Shown: piece after piece, positions 10,912-21,285 of the stretch
How positions within the stretch are numbered: position 1 is the stretch's first letter
Layout of the letters: each line of letters starts with the position of its first letter
Assembly: GCA_035772735.1 (NCBI GenBank)
Contig: JASDFA010000003.1
Span: forward strand, 31,736,001 to 31,800,000
Source of the DNA: Datura wrightii
Taxonomy: Eukaryota > Streptophyta > Magnoliopsida > Solanales > Solanaceae
Reading direction: 5' to 3'
DNA: 64,000 bases
Notes under the pieces: model-generated
What the model was told of the DNA's origin: nothing
Seen by the model: only the letters and a program-made list of their open reading frames with translations
Database searches by the model: none
Program-made: the position numbers and the translations under genes

Positions 10912-10953
10912 CACGGGTTGCCTCCCGTGCAGCGCCTGGTTTACCGTCGCGGC
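10912..10953 (-). promoter_or_regulatory. Post-pol stem-loop of A
   Basis: On the minus strand, 17 bases after the pol stop, the RNA would read GCCGCGACGGTAAACC and AGGCGCTGC and then the stem CACGGG - loop AGGCAA - CCCGTG (10929 down to 10912). Homologous boxes with different but still complementary arms lie at 25490-25507, 25576-25593 and 60221-60236, and decayed ones at 21582-21598 and 33522-33539. Confidence 0.7.
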
Positions 10954-10969
10954 TCGACATCCTATAAGC

Positions 10970-13900
10970 TCACTTGTCTACTAGGGTGATGGACGATTTG
11001 TCCCGATCATGGTCATCCCCCCAGTAGTGCTTGCATCTCTGCCCATTTACCAAGAACGTAGCACTCCTATCTTCTTGCCACAGTTCTACTGCCCCGTGAG
11101 GGGTCATTCTCACCACTTCAAACGGTCCAGACCATTTAGACCTCAGCTTACCAGGAAACAATTTCAATCTTGAATTAAAAAGCAAAACTTTCTGTCCTGG
11201 TTCGAAAATGCGATGCACCACATGCTTGTCATGCCATCTTTTGGTTCTTTCCTTGTAGTACTTCGCACTCTCATAGGCATGCCAGCGAAATTCATCAAGT
11301 TCGCTGAGCTGCATTAGTCTCTTTTTACCCGCTAGCTCTGAGTCCATATTTAGCTTTCTGACAGCCCAGAAAGCTCGATGCTCAAGTTCAACCGGGAGAT
11401 GACATGATTTGCCATAGACCAATCGGTATGGTGACGTTCCAATCGGTGTCTTATAAGCAGTTCGGTAGGCCCACAACGCATCATCAAGTTTACTGGACCA
11501 ATCATTCCATTGTGTGTTCACCGTTTTCTGAAGAATCTGTTTTACCTCCCTATTTGACACCTCTACTTGCCCACTAGTTTGTGGGTGATATGCTGTGGCC
11601 ACTTTATGGTGCACCCCATACTTAGCCAGTAATTTCTTGAAACTTGCATTGACAAAATGAGCCCCTCCGTCACTGATAATTGCTCGGGGTGTCCCAAACC
11701 TTGTGAGAATGTGTTTTTTCACAAACTTTGTTACTACCTTGTTATCATTCCTGGGGCAAGCTATTGCTTCCACCCATTTTGATACATAATCTACAGCCAC
11801 CAAGATGTAACGATTTCCAAATGACGGTGGGAATGGACCCATGAAATCAATGCCCCATACATCAAAGGGCTCAACTTCCAGTATGTTCTGCAAAGGTATC
11901 TCTTGTCTTCTGCCAATTGATCCTGTCCGCTGACATCTATCACACATTTTGACATACGCCATAGAATCTCTGAACAGTGTTGGCCAAAAGAAACCTGACT
12001 GAAGAACCTTGTGTGCTGTTCTCTCACCTCCGTGATGCCCTCCATACAACGAAGAATGGCAGCTCCTCAACACTTCTGCTATCGGACTCTCTGGGATGCA
12101 TCTTCTCATCACCTGGTTTGGTCCCTGCTTGAACAAATATGGCTCATCCCATACATAATGTAGGCTGTCATGCCTCAATTTCCTTCTTTGCTGGTCTGTT
12201 GTTTCAGGTGGGTAAACTCCGCTCACTAGCAAGTTGACTATGTCAGCATACCAGGGAACTTCAGCTTTTCCCACTGCCAAGAGTTGCTCATCTGGGAAGT
12301 CCTCATTAATGTCATCACCTTCCATCATATGCGACCGACTTTCCAGTCGTGATAGGTGATCTGCTACTTGATTTTCACTCCCTTTTCGGTCTCTAATCTC
12401 AAGGTCAAACTCCTGTAGCAATAAGATCCATCTGATCAACCTGGGCTTAGCATCTTTCTTGTTGAATAGGTACCGAATAGCTGCATGATCAGTGTACACC
12501 ACCACTTTCGAACCCACCAAATAAGACCGGAACTTGTCAAATGCAAACACCAGAGCTAGCATTTCCTTTTCTGTGACTGTGTAATTGCTCTGGGCCGTAT
12601 TCAGTGTCTTGCTTGCATAATAAATAGAATGAAAAATTCTATTCTTCCTTTGTCCCAATACAGCTCCCACAGCCACATCACTGGCATCGCACATCAGCTC
12701 AAATGGTTGTTCCCAATCAGGAGAGGTAAGGATGGGTGCTTCTATCAATTTCTGCTTCAACTTTTCAAATGCTCCAACACACTCATCATTCAACTCAAAC
12801 TTGACCTCCTTCTCTAGCAGTCTGCATAGCGGTCTAGAAATGTTGGAAAAGTTTTTAATGAATCGTCTGTAGAATCCTGCATGTCCCAAAAAACTGCGTA
12901 CACCTTTCACTGATACTGGTGGTGGCAATTTCTCAATAACCTCAATTTTAGCACGATCGACTTCCAACCCCTTTTTAGACACTTTGTGGCCCAGGACAAT
13001 CCCCTCCTTCACTAAGAAGTGGCATTTCTCCCAGTTTAACACAAGGTTGGATTCTTCACATCGAGCCAGCACCCTGTCAAGATTCTGCAAACAAGTAGCA
13101 AACGAATTACCGAAAACAGAAAAATCATCCATAAATACCTCAACAAAATCCTCAACCATGTCATGGAAAATAGCCATCATGCATCTCTGGAATGTGGCGG
13201 GTGCGTTGCATAACCCAAACGGCATCCGCCTGAAAGCATATGTCCCATAAGGACAGGTGAAAGTAGTCTTCTCTTGATCCTCAGGAGCGATGGCTATTTG
13301 GTTATAGCCAGAGTACCCATCAAGGAAGCAATAATACTCCTGCCCTGCCAATCTATCAAGTATTTGGTCAATAAAAGGAATGGGGTAATGGTCTTTCCTC
13401 GTGGCTTCATTTAGTTTTCTGTAGTCCATACAAATTCGCCAGCCTGTGACGGTTCGTGTAGGGATCAACTCATTTTTCTCATTAGTGATTACAGTCATCC
13501 CCCCTTTCTTAGGAACACATTGAACGAGACTGACCCACTCACTGTCTGAAATTGGGTAGACTACACCTGCATCAAGCCACTTGATTATTTCCTTCCTTAC
13601 CACATCTTTCATTGCTGGATTAAGTCTCCTCTGCGGCTGAACAGTTGGCTTGGCTCCTGTCTCCATGAATATCCTGTGTGTGCAGAAAGCTGGATTTATA
13701 CCCTGAATGTCAGACATTTGCCAACCCATTGCTTTCTTCCTCTTCCTTAAGACCCCCAAAGCTGCCTTTTCCTGTTCCTCTGTCAAGTCTGCAGAGATGA
13801 TAACTGGTAACGTCTCTCCCTCCCCCAAAAAGATATATTTTAAATGGGGAGGCAATTCTTTCAGCTCCAATTTCGGTGCCTCCTCAACAGACGGTTTCGA

Positions 13901-13981
13901 TAACGGCTCTAGTGATCTCATCAATGACTGAAATTCCTGTCTCCTCGGATGATTAGGTGCTCCATCCAACAATTGAACCAT
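10970..13981 (-). CDS. pol: A Pol polyprotein: RT, RNase H, integrase
   Basis: Open frame of 1,003 codons. It copies element RNA into DNA and integrates it. Reverse transcriptase spans about residues 110-330, with first catalytic Asp in FLDGYSGYNQ (about 221) and the FMDD box at about 283-286. RNase H spans about 425-545, with Asp at CDAS (432), TDHA (498) and VADHLS (541). Integrase has its zinc-binding HHCC region near 642-683 and an intact D,D(35),E triad: FDVWGIDF (D712), ISDGG (D771), GQVEVSN (E807). A C-terminal domain follows to about 1003. All catalytic residues that I can identify are present. The start shown is only the first Met after a frameshift near 14010-14030; in an intact element this would be one frame with gag and protease. 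Sequence and order are typical of the Athila lineage of Ty3/gypsy. Confidence 0.93.
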   Translation of the reverse strand: MVQLLDGAPNHPRRQEFQSLMRSLEPLSKPSVEEAPKLELKELPPHLKYIFLGEGETLPVIISADLTEEQEKAALGVLRKRKKAMGWQMSDIQGINPAFCTHRIFMETGAKPTVQPQRRLNPAMKDVVRKEIIKWLDAGVVYPISDSEWVSLVQCVPKKGGMTVITNEKNELIPTRTVTGWRICMDYRKLNEATRKDHYPIPFIDQILDRLAGQEYYCFLDGYSGYNQIAIAPEDQEKTTFTCPYGTYAFRRMPFGLCNAPATFQRCMMAIFHDMVEDFVEVFMDDFSVFGNSFATCLQNLDRVLARCEESNLVLNWEKCHFLVKEGIVLGHKVSKKGLEVDRAKIEVIEKLPPPVSVKGVRSFLGHAGFYRRFIKNFSNISRPLCRLLEKEVKFELNDECVGAFEKLKQKLIEAPILTSPDWEQPFELMCDASDVAVGAVLGQRKNRIFHSIYYASKTLNTAQSNYTVTEKEMLALVFAFDKFRSYLVGSKVVVYTDHAAIRYLFNKKDAKPRLIRWILLLQEFDLEIRDRKGSENQVADHLSRLESRSHMMEGDDINEDFPDEQLLAVGKAEVPWYADIVNLLVSGVYPPETTDQQRRKLRHDSLHYVWDEPYLFKQGPNQVMRRCIPESPIAEVLRSCHSSLYGGHHGGERTAHKVLQSGFFWPTLFRDSMAYVKMCDRCQRTGSIGRRQEIPLQNILEVEPFDVWGIDFMGPFPPSFGNRYILVAVDYVSKWVEAIACPRNDNKVVTKFVKKHILTRFGTPRAIISDGGAHFVNASFKKLLAKYGVHHKVATAYHPQTSGQVEVSNREVKQILQKTVNTQWNDWSSKLDDALWAYRTAYKTPIGTSPYRLVYGKSCHLPVELEHRAFWAVRKLNMDSELAGKKRLMQLSELDEFRWHAYESAKYYKERTKRWHDKHVVHRIFEPGQKVLLFNSRLKLFPGKLRSKWSGPFEVVRMTPHGAVELWQEDRSATFLVNGQRCKHYWGDDHDRDKSSITLVDK

Positions 13982-14445
13982 TCCACAAGCTTCTCTATCC
14001 CCAAAATTATCAGATGCGTCAACGCTCTTTCCAATGGGTCTTGAGATCCAACAACCTGCCTACTTTCTCCGTGTTCAACCACACTGATTTCTGAAAGCTC
14101 CTCATGTACAGTCGGCAGCTTCATGGCTTTTAACACATCAAATACCTCTACCTTGTCATGTGCTCGCATCGTGAGTTGACCCGCAGCTACATCAATTAAT
14201 TCTTTTCCGGTTGCCAAAAAGGGTCGTCCCAAAATAAATGGGACTTCAGCATCTGGTTCAAAATCCAGAACAATGAAATCGACCGGAAAAATGAGGGAGC
14301 CTACTTGCACTAACACATCCTCAACAATGCCATCCGGCTTAGCTAAAGACCTGTCTGCTAGCTGCAAGATTACCGTTGTAGGTCTAGGACTCCCTAGACC
14401 TAACTTTCTGAATACCGAAGATGGCATCAGATTTATTCTTGCCCC
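13921..14445 (-). pseudogene. A aspartic protease region
   Basis: The retropepsin-like domain lies between gag and RT. The active-site segment, normally DLGA in this family (seen intact in B2), reads D-stop-GA here because of a TAG at 14446-14448. Downstream the flap and ILGRPFLATG segments are well conserved. The frame runs on past the pol start because of a single-base frameshift around 14010-14030 (before MVQLLDGAPN). The protease is therefore both interrupted and out of frame with pol, and would not be made from this copy without recoding. Confidence 0.82.
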
Positions 14446-15186
14446 CTAGTCGTATAATCCACGAGCTCGGATACTTTGCCCAATAGTAAGCTGGATAGTA
14501 AAACTTCCAGGGTCTTTCAGTTTTGTGGGCAACCTATTCTGAATATGGGAAGTGCATTCCTCTATTAAAGCTACCGTGGCATACTCAGTCAAACGACTTT
14601 TGTTAGCCACGATGTCTTTAATATATTTCGCATATTTTGGCACTCCCTGTAAGACATCAACAAGAGGTAAGTTAACATGTACCTGTTTAAGTACCTCCAT
14701 GAATTTCTGGAAACACGCCTCCTCCTTGTGTTTCTTAAGTCGTTGAGGGAACGGGGGTGGAGGCCTTTCTGGTTCAGCTTCTTTAGTCTTCCCCTTATCT
14801 GAGATTTGCTCTCCCTCAACATCTGCTGCTCCTGACTTTTGAGGCGGTCTTTCCGGTTCCACCTCCTTCAACTGTAAACCACTCCTCGTGGTCACTGCAT
14901 TTACCTGCTTCGGATTAGGATCCGTGTCGCTAGGTAGTCCTCCTCTGGGTCTAGTATTTTGGGCACTAGCAAATTGCCCAAACTGATATTCAAGAGCCTT
15001 GGTCGCCAACTGATTGTTCTTCACTTCGGCTGCCAATTTAACATAGTCAGCCTGCAATTGTGCCTGATTAGCGATCATGGTTTTGAACATCTCCTCAATG
15101 GTAGGTGATGGTGGTGGAGGAGGGGCATTGTGATTTCTGAATTGAGCTTGATAATTTTGTTGCCCTCCTTGGTTTCTGTGCATTCC
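14446..15186 (-). pseudogene. A gag C-terminal / gag-protease linker
   Basis: About 245 codons following a TAG at 15187-15189. Recognisable blocks shared with B1 and B2: the Q-rich helical stretch (IEEMFKTMIANQAQLQ), RGGLPSDTDPNPKQVNAV, and PPPPFPQRLKKHKEEACFQKF, KYAKYIKDIVANK, EECTSHIQN and LKDPGSFTI leading to the protease. It ends at the TAG in the protease active site. The frame differs from upstream gag by one base (a deletion near 15253). Confidence 0.8.
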
Positions 15187-16340
15187 CTACCCTGAACTTT
15201 GGCCTTGTTGATTGTTGCTACCCCACAAAAAATTCGGATGGTTCCTCCAATTTGAGTTGTACCACTACCAAACTGCTGCTGATTTCTCTGTGCATTGCCC
15301 ACAAAGTTAACAGAATCAGGATTTGCACCACAGCATTCAGCTGAATGCTCACTACTACCATACACTTCACACCACATCTGTTGAACTGCATTGACTGAAG
15401 CTGAAGGCTGGTTCAAATTTATATTGCTGAAGTGAGTGTTTAACTGATTTTGCAAAGCAGCTATCTGTGCAGCGATAGCTGTGAATCCATCCACTTCAAG
15501 CACTCCCGCTGCTTTCCTTGCTCCACCTCTTGAAGAATCTGCATTCCATTCTGGATTGCCTTGTGAAATCCGGTTGAGCAAAGTGTACAGCTCCTCATAG
15601 GTCTTTTCCAGCGCTTGCCCTCCAGCTGCTGAATCTAACAGAATTTTAGTGTGGGGTTCCAAACCCTCAATAAATGTGTGTACCAACACCTCATTGGACT
15701 GATGATGATGAGGACAGTCCCGCAACATGGATTTAAATCTTTCCCAGGCTTGATATAGATTTTCTCCTTCCCTCTGTTTAAAACTTAGGATTTGACTCCT
15801 AAGTCTGGCTGTTTTACCAGAAGGGAAAAATCTGATCAAAAACTTCCGTGCAAGATCATCCCACGTTGATATAGAATTGGGTGGTTCAGCTTTTAACCAC
15901 CTCTTGGCTTCACCAAGTAAGGAAAATGGAAATAAGGTGAGCCGAACATAATCAGGTGACACTCCAGCGGGTATATAAGTGTCACTTATCTCCAAAAAGT
16001 TTTGGAGATGTTGTTGTGGATCTTCATGAGGGAGACCGGTAAATTGCCCGCTTGTGTGCAAAAGTTGCACCATATTCTGCTTTAATTCAAACCTCCCTCC
16101 AGGCTCTGGTTTGCGGATGCTAGAATGTACATTATTAGCGTGTGGGATTGCCACCTCGCGAACCGGCCTTGCTGCTGCTTCATCGGGCACTAAAACTGCC
16201 CGCACAACTGGTGGATTTTGTTGCTCCATCATAGACTGTTTAAGCAACTGCAGCTTCTTTCGTAGAGCTTCTCTACGTTGACTATGAAATTCACGTTCAT
16301 GCTCTAAGTAAGATTCCACCAGCTCTTTGTCCCTTGCCAG
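15187..16340 (-). pseudogene. gag: A gag N-terminal region
   Basis: This is the structural protein that would form the RNA-containing particle. The conserved retrotransposon gag core reads LTLFPFSLLGEAKRWLKAEP, then TWDDLARKFLIRFFP, LYQAWERFKSMLRDCPHHH and VHTFIEGL (about residues 125-230 of the frame beginning at 16319). The zinc knuckle near 15330-15370 reads C-EV-Y-GSSE-H-SAEC, so the second Cys of the CX2CX4HX4C pattern is Tyr. A one-base deletion near 15253 and a TAG at 15187-15189 end the frame. The natural start is unclear: no ATG opens the frame, and a CTG follows an in-frame TGA at the point equivalent to a CTG in B1. Confidence 0.82.
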
Positions 16341-16459
16341 TGTTCACAGAAACAAAATCTGCAAAATACAGGCTAAGACCAAGTTGTTAACACTTAAGAA
16401 AATAAAAATAAAAATACAATAAATTTTCCCTAAACACAATTTCACAAATTGCCTAGCCT

Positions 16460-16476
16460 CCCCGGCAACGGCGCCA
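16460..16476 (-). promoter_or_regulatory. A primer binding site (tRNA-Asp)
   Basis: The minus strand TGGCGCCGTTGCCGGGG is complementary to the 3' end of plant tRNA-Asp(GTC) including CCA, 6 bases inside the 5' LTR. All 17 positions match. B1, CD and E carry versions with one or two transitions. Confidence 0.92.
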
Positions 16477-16482
16477 AAAACT

Positions 16483-17940
16483 TGTTCGGTCTGCTGTTCG
16501 GGTTGGTATTATATATTATAAACCGACACGCAAGTGCACGTGGTCAAACAAGTAATAAAGTGGCTAAGTAGCCAAGTATCGATCCAAGGAGGCTCAAGAT
16601 ACGTAAAATTGCCTAGTTTACTATATTCCTATTTCACTTCTAATTATGCTAACAACAATGTAACCAACCGTTACTTGAGTTTTTGTTTCTAAACTATATA
16701 TACTACAATTAATAACAACTATTTACTTGTGAATTTAGACAATGGATATGAACATGCCAAGGTTAAGAACAAGTAATGAACTTGATAATCATGATAATTT
16801 GGTTAATCTCTTCTTCATGTTGCTAGCCAAGAACATTAGCCTAGAAATTAAAACTCTCGTATTTAATTTCACTTTAGAATCATAAACCATCCGTCTACAT
16901 TTCTGTGATCAAATGCAATTTATGACCTAGCACTACAATTCCAGTTCCTAAATTGACTAATACGGCTTTCAAGTATATTTCTATCAGGAAAGCACATCAA
17001 AACCCAATTTTCCCAAATCAAGTTAAGAACAATACCCTATTAACTCACAACTTTCCAATTTCTTGCTCTCTCGAGTGAAATTGGACTTTTTAGATGTATA
17101 TTAATGTTGGCCAATCACTAATGCAGTAAGAACAAGAATTAATAGAACAACATGAAAGAAGAAGAAGAAAACCATATCAATTATAATCAAAATTCATTAC
17201 ACATGTTCAAAACCTCAGCAAGGAAGAGAATTAGCCACTCATTTGTGGATTGATCATCCTAAAATGAGTGTAAATCATACGTACAATTGATAGAAAGAAG
17301 AAAAGAAGAGAAGAAATCCCTTAGCTTTTCGTTCCTCAACTGCTCCTAACCCACGTCCTTGCTCTCCACTTCTGAACTCAGTCTAAAAACTAAAAACTGC
17401 TTAAAATAAACCTAAGTGTGCTATTTATACTAGTGGGAAATTTTTTCCGGAATAACAAGCAACGTGTCACGGAGGCCAACGCGGAGCACTGCCTCCGTGA
17501 CACGGCGTGGACGCGGACCTTCACTGGCATTTCAGGGTCCGGAAAATTAGCCTCAACGTGGCACGGAGGCCAACGCGGAGGCCTCTCTCCGTGCCACGGA
17601 GCTGACGCGAAGGCACACTGGAATTTGCCATTTTAATTCCTGTTCAGGCAGTGTGCTACCGCGATGGTAGCGTGGCACGGCTCCATCGCGGAGCCCCTAT
17701 AAAATGTGCATTCCAAGGTCTTTTCCACGCTCGCATCCAAGTCCAACTCCGACATAGTTCCAACATGCATTTTAGCTCCTAAAAATCATATTTACCTGCA
17801 AAACAAATGCTAATCATGTTGGTTAGTATAAATTCGCATTTTATTACTAATTACATGATATTATATACACATTGCACAACAAACAAGGTAAAAATGATAC
17901 GTTTGAGTATCACTTGGGCATATAAATTTGCCCAAGATCA
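16483..17940 (-). repeat. A 5' LTR
   Basis: 1,458 bp, the same length as the 3' LTR. Differences counted by hand: eight substitutions, five of them transitions. TATA box (minus-strand TATAAATA) at 17422-17429; hairpin module at 17464-17475/17492-17503 and 17558-17569/17587-17597 just upstream in the transcription sense. This LTR should drive the element RNA. Confidence 0.95.
17422..17429 (-). promoter_or_regulatory. TATA box of A 5' LTR
   Basis: Minus-strand TATAAATA between the GC-rich hairpin module (upstream) and AT-rich LTR sequence (downstream). The position fits the U3/R boundary. Confidence 0.6.
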
Positions 17941-17945
17941 TTAAA

Positions 17946-18947
17946 CACTTAGCTCTAAAAATCATTTATCATGGAAATATTTTGGGAAAGCAGAGATGAG
18001 CGAAGGGAGAAGCAAAGAACTTCACCTAGGGTTCACAAATTGTCATTCTCTTTTAATCATTCTTGTAAGTACGTTACTTTAATTATGTTTTTGAGTAATT
18101 GTACGAACATGAGTGGCTAAAACCCTTCCTTTAGGGTTGATTCCACATGATATGAATGTAAATGCTTGAATTCATCTTTGGTTTGAGTTTCGTTGTTGTT
18201 CTGTTTTGCATTCTCAATTATCGTTGTTTTTATGCTTGATCACCATGAAAATAAACTCGTTAAGCTTAGGTAAAAGCTCAAAAGAGTAACCCTAGGTTAG
18301 AACACAAGAATGCAGGGAGAAAGTTCTTGTTTTTACGATAAGATTTGCGGTTAGGATAGAAACTATACCTAATTTTCCTTGCTCGGTTAATTAAACAAGA
18401 TGATAGCTAGATACTGACGTAAAATTGTCACATCACCGCTCACAGAGGTAGTTGTGAAACTAAGTTAAGTTAAATGATTAGAGGTATGAAAGTCCATAAT
18501 CAAGGGCATAAACCCCGTAAACCACATCCATAGTGTTAATTTGCTCACGAATTAAGACGTCACATCCCCGCTCAACGATGTAGTCTTTGTGAGACTTGTT
18601 TGTTGTGTTCAGAGGCTCGAGAGACTATGAACACTGCATTTTAATTTTGTGAGACAACAACTAAAATTTTAATACTCAAACCATCATGAGTTGTAGCATT
18701 GCATGATTGTTAGACCTTAACTCTAGATGCTTCTTGTATTGTTTACTGACTATTTTGTGATCACCTCAAGATTTAATTACAATTTTCCAAAATCTATAAA
18801 ATCAACACTTGTGAAGGTTAAATTAACACTTGAACTTGAATATTTGTTGAAATAGTCCATCCCTATGGGTTTGAAATCCGGCTCTTAAAAGAGCCACTGT
18901 ATTACTTGTACGACCGCGTATGCTTGCGCGTGTGCTGGGGCGCAATA
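17946..18947 (+). repeat. B1 5' LTR, second part
   Basis: It continues the LTR broken at 4967, from CACTTAGCTCTAAAA to GGGGCGCAATA. The end reads TA where the 3' LTR reads CA, a single transition in the terminal dinucleotide. Homologous to 42517-43497 and to 62633-63629. Confidence 0.88.
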
Positions 18948-18953
18948 AGTTTT

Positions 18954-18970
18954 TGGCGCCATTGCTGGGG
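18954..18970 (+). promoter_or_regulatory. B1 primer binding site (tRNA-Asp, two changes)
   Basis: TGGCGCCATTGCTGGGG, six bases after the 5' LTR. It differs from the tRNA-Asp complement at two positions, both transitions of the kind expected from methylcytosine loss. Confidence 0.85.
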
Positions 18971-19061
18971 ACTGATAGTGTTTAATGAACTTTTAGTTTT
19001 TGTGTGATTTTTATTTTTCTTAAGTGTTGAAAAACTTAGTCTTAGTCTGTTCTATTGCAGG

Positions 19062-20500
19062 TAACAAGTTGTCCTTGCAGAACTGCCAAGGAATAGAGAG
19101 TTGGTGGAACCTTTATTGGAGCCGAAATGCCGATTACATTTACTCTGGAGAGAAGCTCTAGAGAAGAAGCTAAAGAGGTTATAGGAGTAGTTACAACAAC
19201 ATCCACCATTAGAACAAGAAGAGTTGTTGCCTGAACCAATGGCAGCCTGACCAGTTTGCGAAGTGGCAATCCTACTAGTGACAAATGTGACCTCCAGTAT
19301 CGGCAAATCGGAGCCAGGAGGAAACTTTGAGCTTAAGAAGAATATGATGCAGCTGTTACATTCTAGTGGCTAGTTCACTGGAATGACTCATAAAAACCCA
19401 CAACGACACTTATAGAATTTCTTGGAGATCAATGACACTTTGTCCCCACCGGAGTGTCAACAAATTATGTCCGACTCACCCTCTTTCCATTTTCACCGTT
19501 GGGGGAGGAAAAGAGGTGGTTGAAGGCTGAGCCACCGAATTTCATTACTTATTGGGACGACCTATCAAGGAAGTTCCTCATCAGATTCTTCCTCTAAGGC
19601 AAGACTGCCAAGCTCAGAAGCGAAATTTTAAGTTTCAAACAGCGGCTGGAGGAGAATTTGTATTTGGCTTGGGAAAGGTTCAAGTCATTTTTGAGAGACT
19701 GCCCCCAACACCACCAATCCAATGAGGTGTTAGCCCACACCTTTGTAGAGAGTCTAGATCCACACACGAAGATCTTGTTAGACTCTATATCAGGTGGGAA
19801 AGCACTGGAGAAGACATATGATGAGCTGTACACTTTCTTAAACAGAATTGCTCAAGGAAACCTAGAGTGGCATAGTGAATATCAAGAAGGGCAGGAAAGA
19901 GAGCAGTAGGGCTGATAAAAGTGGACAATGTCAATGCCTTGGCAGCACAGCTAGCGTCATTGTAGCACCAGATGATGACTCAGTTCAGCAAACTGAGTAT
20001 GAACTAACCGCAGGGACAGGCGAATGCAATTTAGTAGGGTCCTAGCTGGTGTAAAATTTGTGGTAATAATGGGCACAGTGCAGACTCTTGCGGGGCCAAT
20101 CTTGAATCAGTCAATTTTGTAGGAAATGTTCAGAGAAACAATCAGACTTATGGGAACACCTACAATAAGAATTGGCAGAGTCACCCAAATTTCTCTTGGG
20201 GTGGAAATCAGAGTCAAAGAAACTAGCAACCTCAACAACAGTAGTATCAGTAGCAAAACAGGCAGAACAATGGCTAGTCAAGCAGTAGCAACATTGAGGA
20301 GATGTTGCAGAAGATCATGGCCACTCAAACCCAACTGGCGGAGAATCAGGCAAGGATGGCTTCAGATTTGAAAAACCAGCAGATGGCCACCTGAAATCTA
20401 GAGAAGCAGATGGGTTAGCTGGCAGCTGCACAACATACCAGACCTCAGGGAGGGTTACCCAGTGATACCCATACAAACCACTGATAGGTCAATGCCATCA
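19062..20500 (+). pseudogene. gag: B1 gag remains
   Basis: Degenerate gag in several frames: the start region near 19080 (CTGCCAAGGAATAGAGAG), a stretch equivalent to PFSPLGEEKRWLKAEPP near 19490-19550, then LAWERFKSFLRDCPQHHQSN and TFVESLDPHTKILLD (19658-19909), and an intact zinc knuckle C-KI-C-GNNG-H-SADSC near 20050-20090. Many stops and shifts separate these blocks. The sequence is clearly homologous to the gag of A and closer to that of B2. Confidence 0.8.
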
Positions 20501-21285
20501 GTCTAAGGAGAGGCAAGCAGTTGGCTGATGCACTACTGAAAGAAAAGAAAAATGAGGTGCAGCCAGATCTATTCAGACAGGGTCCATCAATAGACAGAGG
20601 AGATACTCAGGGTGCTGAAAAACACAATGCACAATCATTATTGCATCCATCACAGAGACCACCACCATTCTCGCAAAGGCTCAAGAATATCAAGGAGGAA
20701 AAATGCTTTAAAAAGTTCTTTGATATTTTCAAAGAACTCCACATCAATTTGCCTTTACTTAATGCAGGGAATGCCAAAGTACGCCAAGTACTTGAAAGAT
20801 GTGGTGGCCAACAAAGTGAGGTTGGTGGATGTCTAGACGGTGGCACTTACTGAGGAGTGCAGCTACAAGGTAATGAGCAAGATGCCGAAAAAGCTCAAGG
20901 ACCCAGGGAGTTTTACCCTCACCGTACAAATTGGTGAAGCTGAAGTTATAAGGGCTCTTTGTGTCTTAGAGGAAGTAGTAAATCTAATGCCCCTATCTCT
21001 ATTTAAACACCTGGGATTAGGTAAGTCGAGGCCCACATGAGTAATGCTGCAGCTGGTAGATAAGTCCGCAGTGGCACCAGAGGGAATAATTGAGGACCTT
21101 CTCATCAAAGTGGGTAAATTCATTATACCTGCTGAATTTATAATCCTTGATTTTAAGGTTGATGATAAGGTACCCCTGATCTTGGGACGACCATTCTTGG
21201 CAATTGGAGGAGCTATCATAAATGTAAGAGCAGGTACCCTTAAAATGAGGATCAATAATGAAGAAGAGCTCTTCAGAGTTTACTA
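20501..21285 (+). pseudogene. B1 gag-protease linker and protease
   Basis: It continues through the linker (PFSQRLKNIKEEKCFKKFFD, about 20670-20720) and into the protease (20840-21285). The active site, DLGAS in B2, reads VLEEV here, so the catalytic Asp is lost. The flap-side part (PLILGRPFLAIGGA) is intact, but a TGA at 21038-21040 separates the two halves. The frame ends soon after FRVY and no reverse transcriptase follows. Confidence 0.82.

Larger units (their letters stand above)
4968..17940 (-). mobile_element. A, young Athila-lineage retrotransposon
   Basis: It is structurally complete: two LTRs of exactly 1,458 bp with 8 mismatches (about 0.55 percent), target duplication TTAAA (4963-4967 and 17941-17945), a tRNA-Asp primer site, polypurine tract, gag, protease, RT, RNase H, integrase and a post-pol ORF, all on the minus strand. 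With a commonly used plant rate near 1.3e-8 per site per year the insertion is roughly 0.2 million years old; this is an order-of-magnitude estimate. A related B LTR without the insertion at 62617-62640 gives the empty site (TAGTATAAATTAAACACTTA). Gag, protease and the post-pol ORF are broken while RT to integrase is open. Confidence 0.95.

Noticed and set aside
14446..15189. Programmed readthrough of the TAG codons in A gag-protease
   Set aside because: Two TAG codons plus two shifts occur, one TAG replaces a residue of the protease active site, and B2 has a sense codon there. Ordinary mutation is simpler.
18954..18970. A tRNA-Asp gene fragment
   Set aside because: Only the 17-base complement of the tRNA 3' end is present, next to LTR ends; it is a primer site. 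The sites at 16460, 24854 and 30851 are the same.
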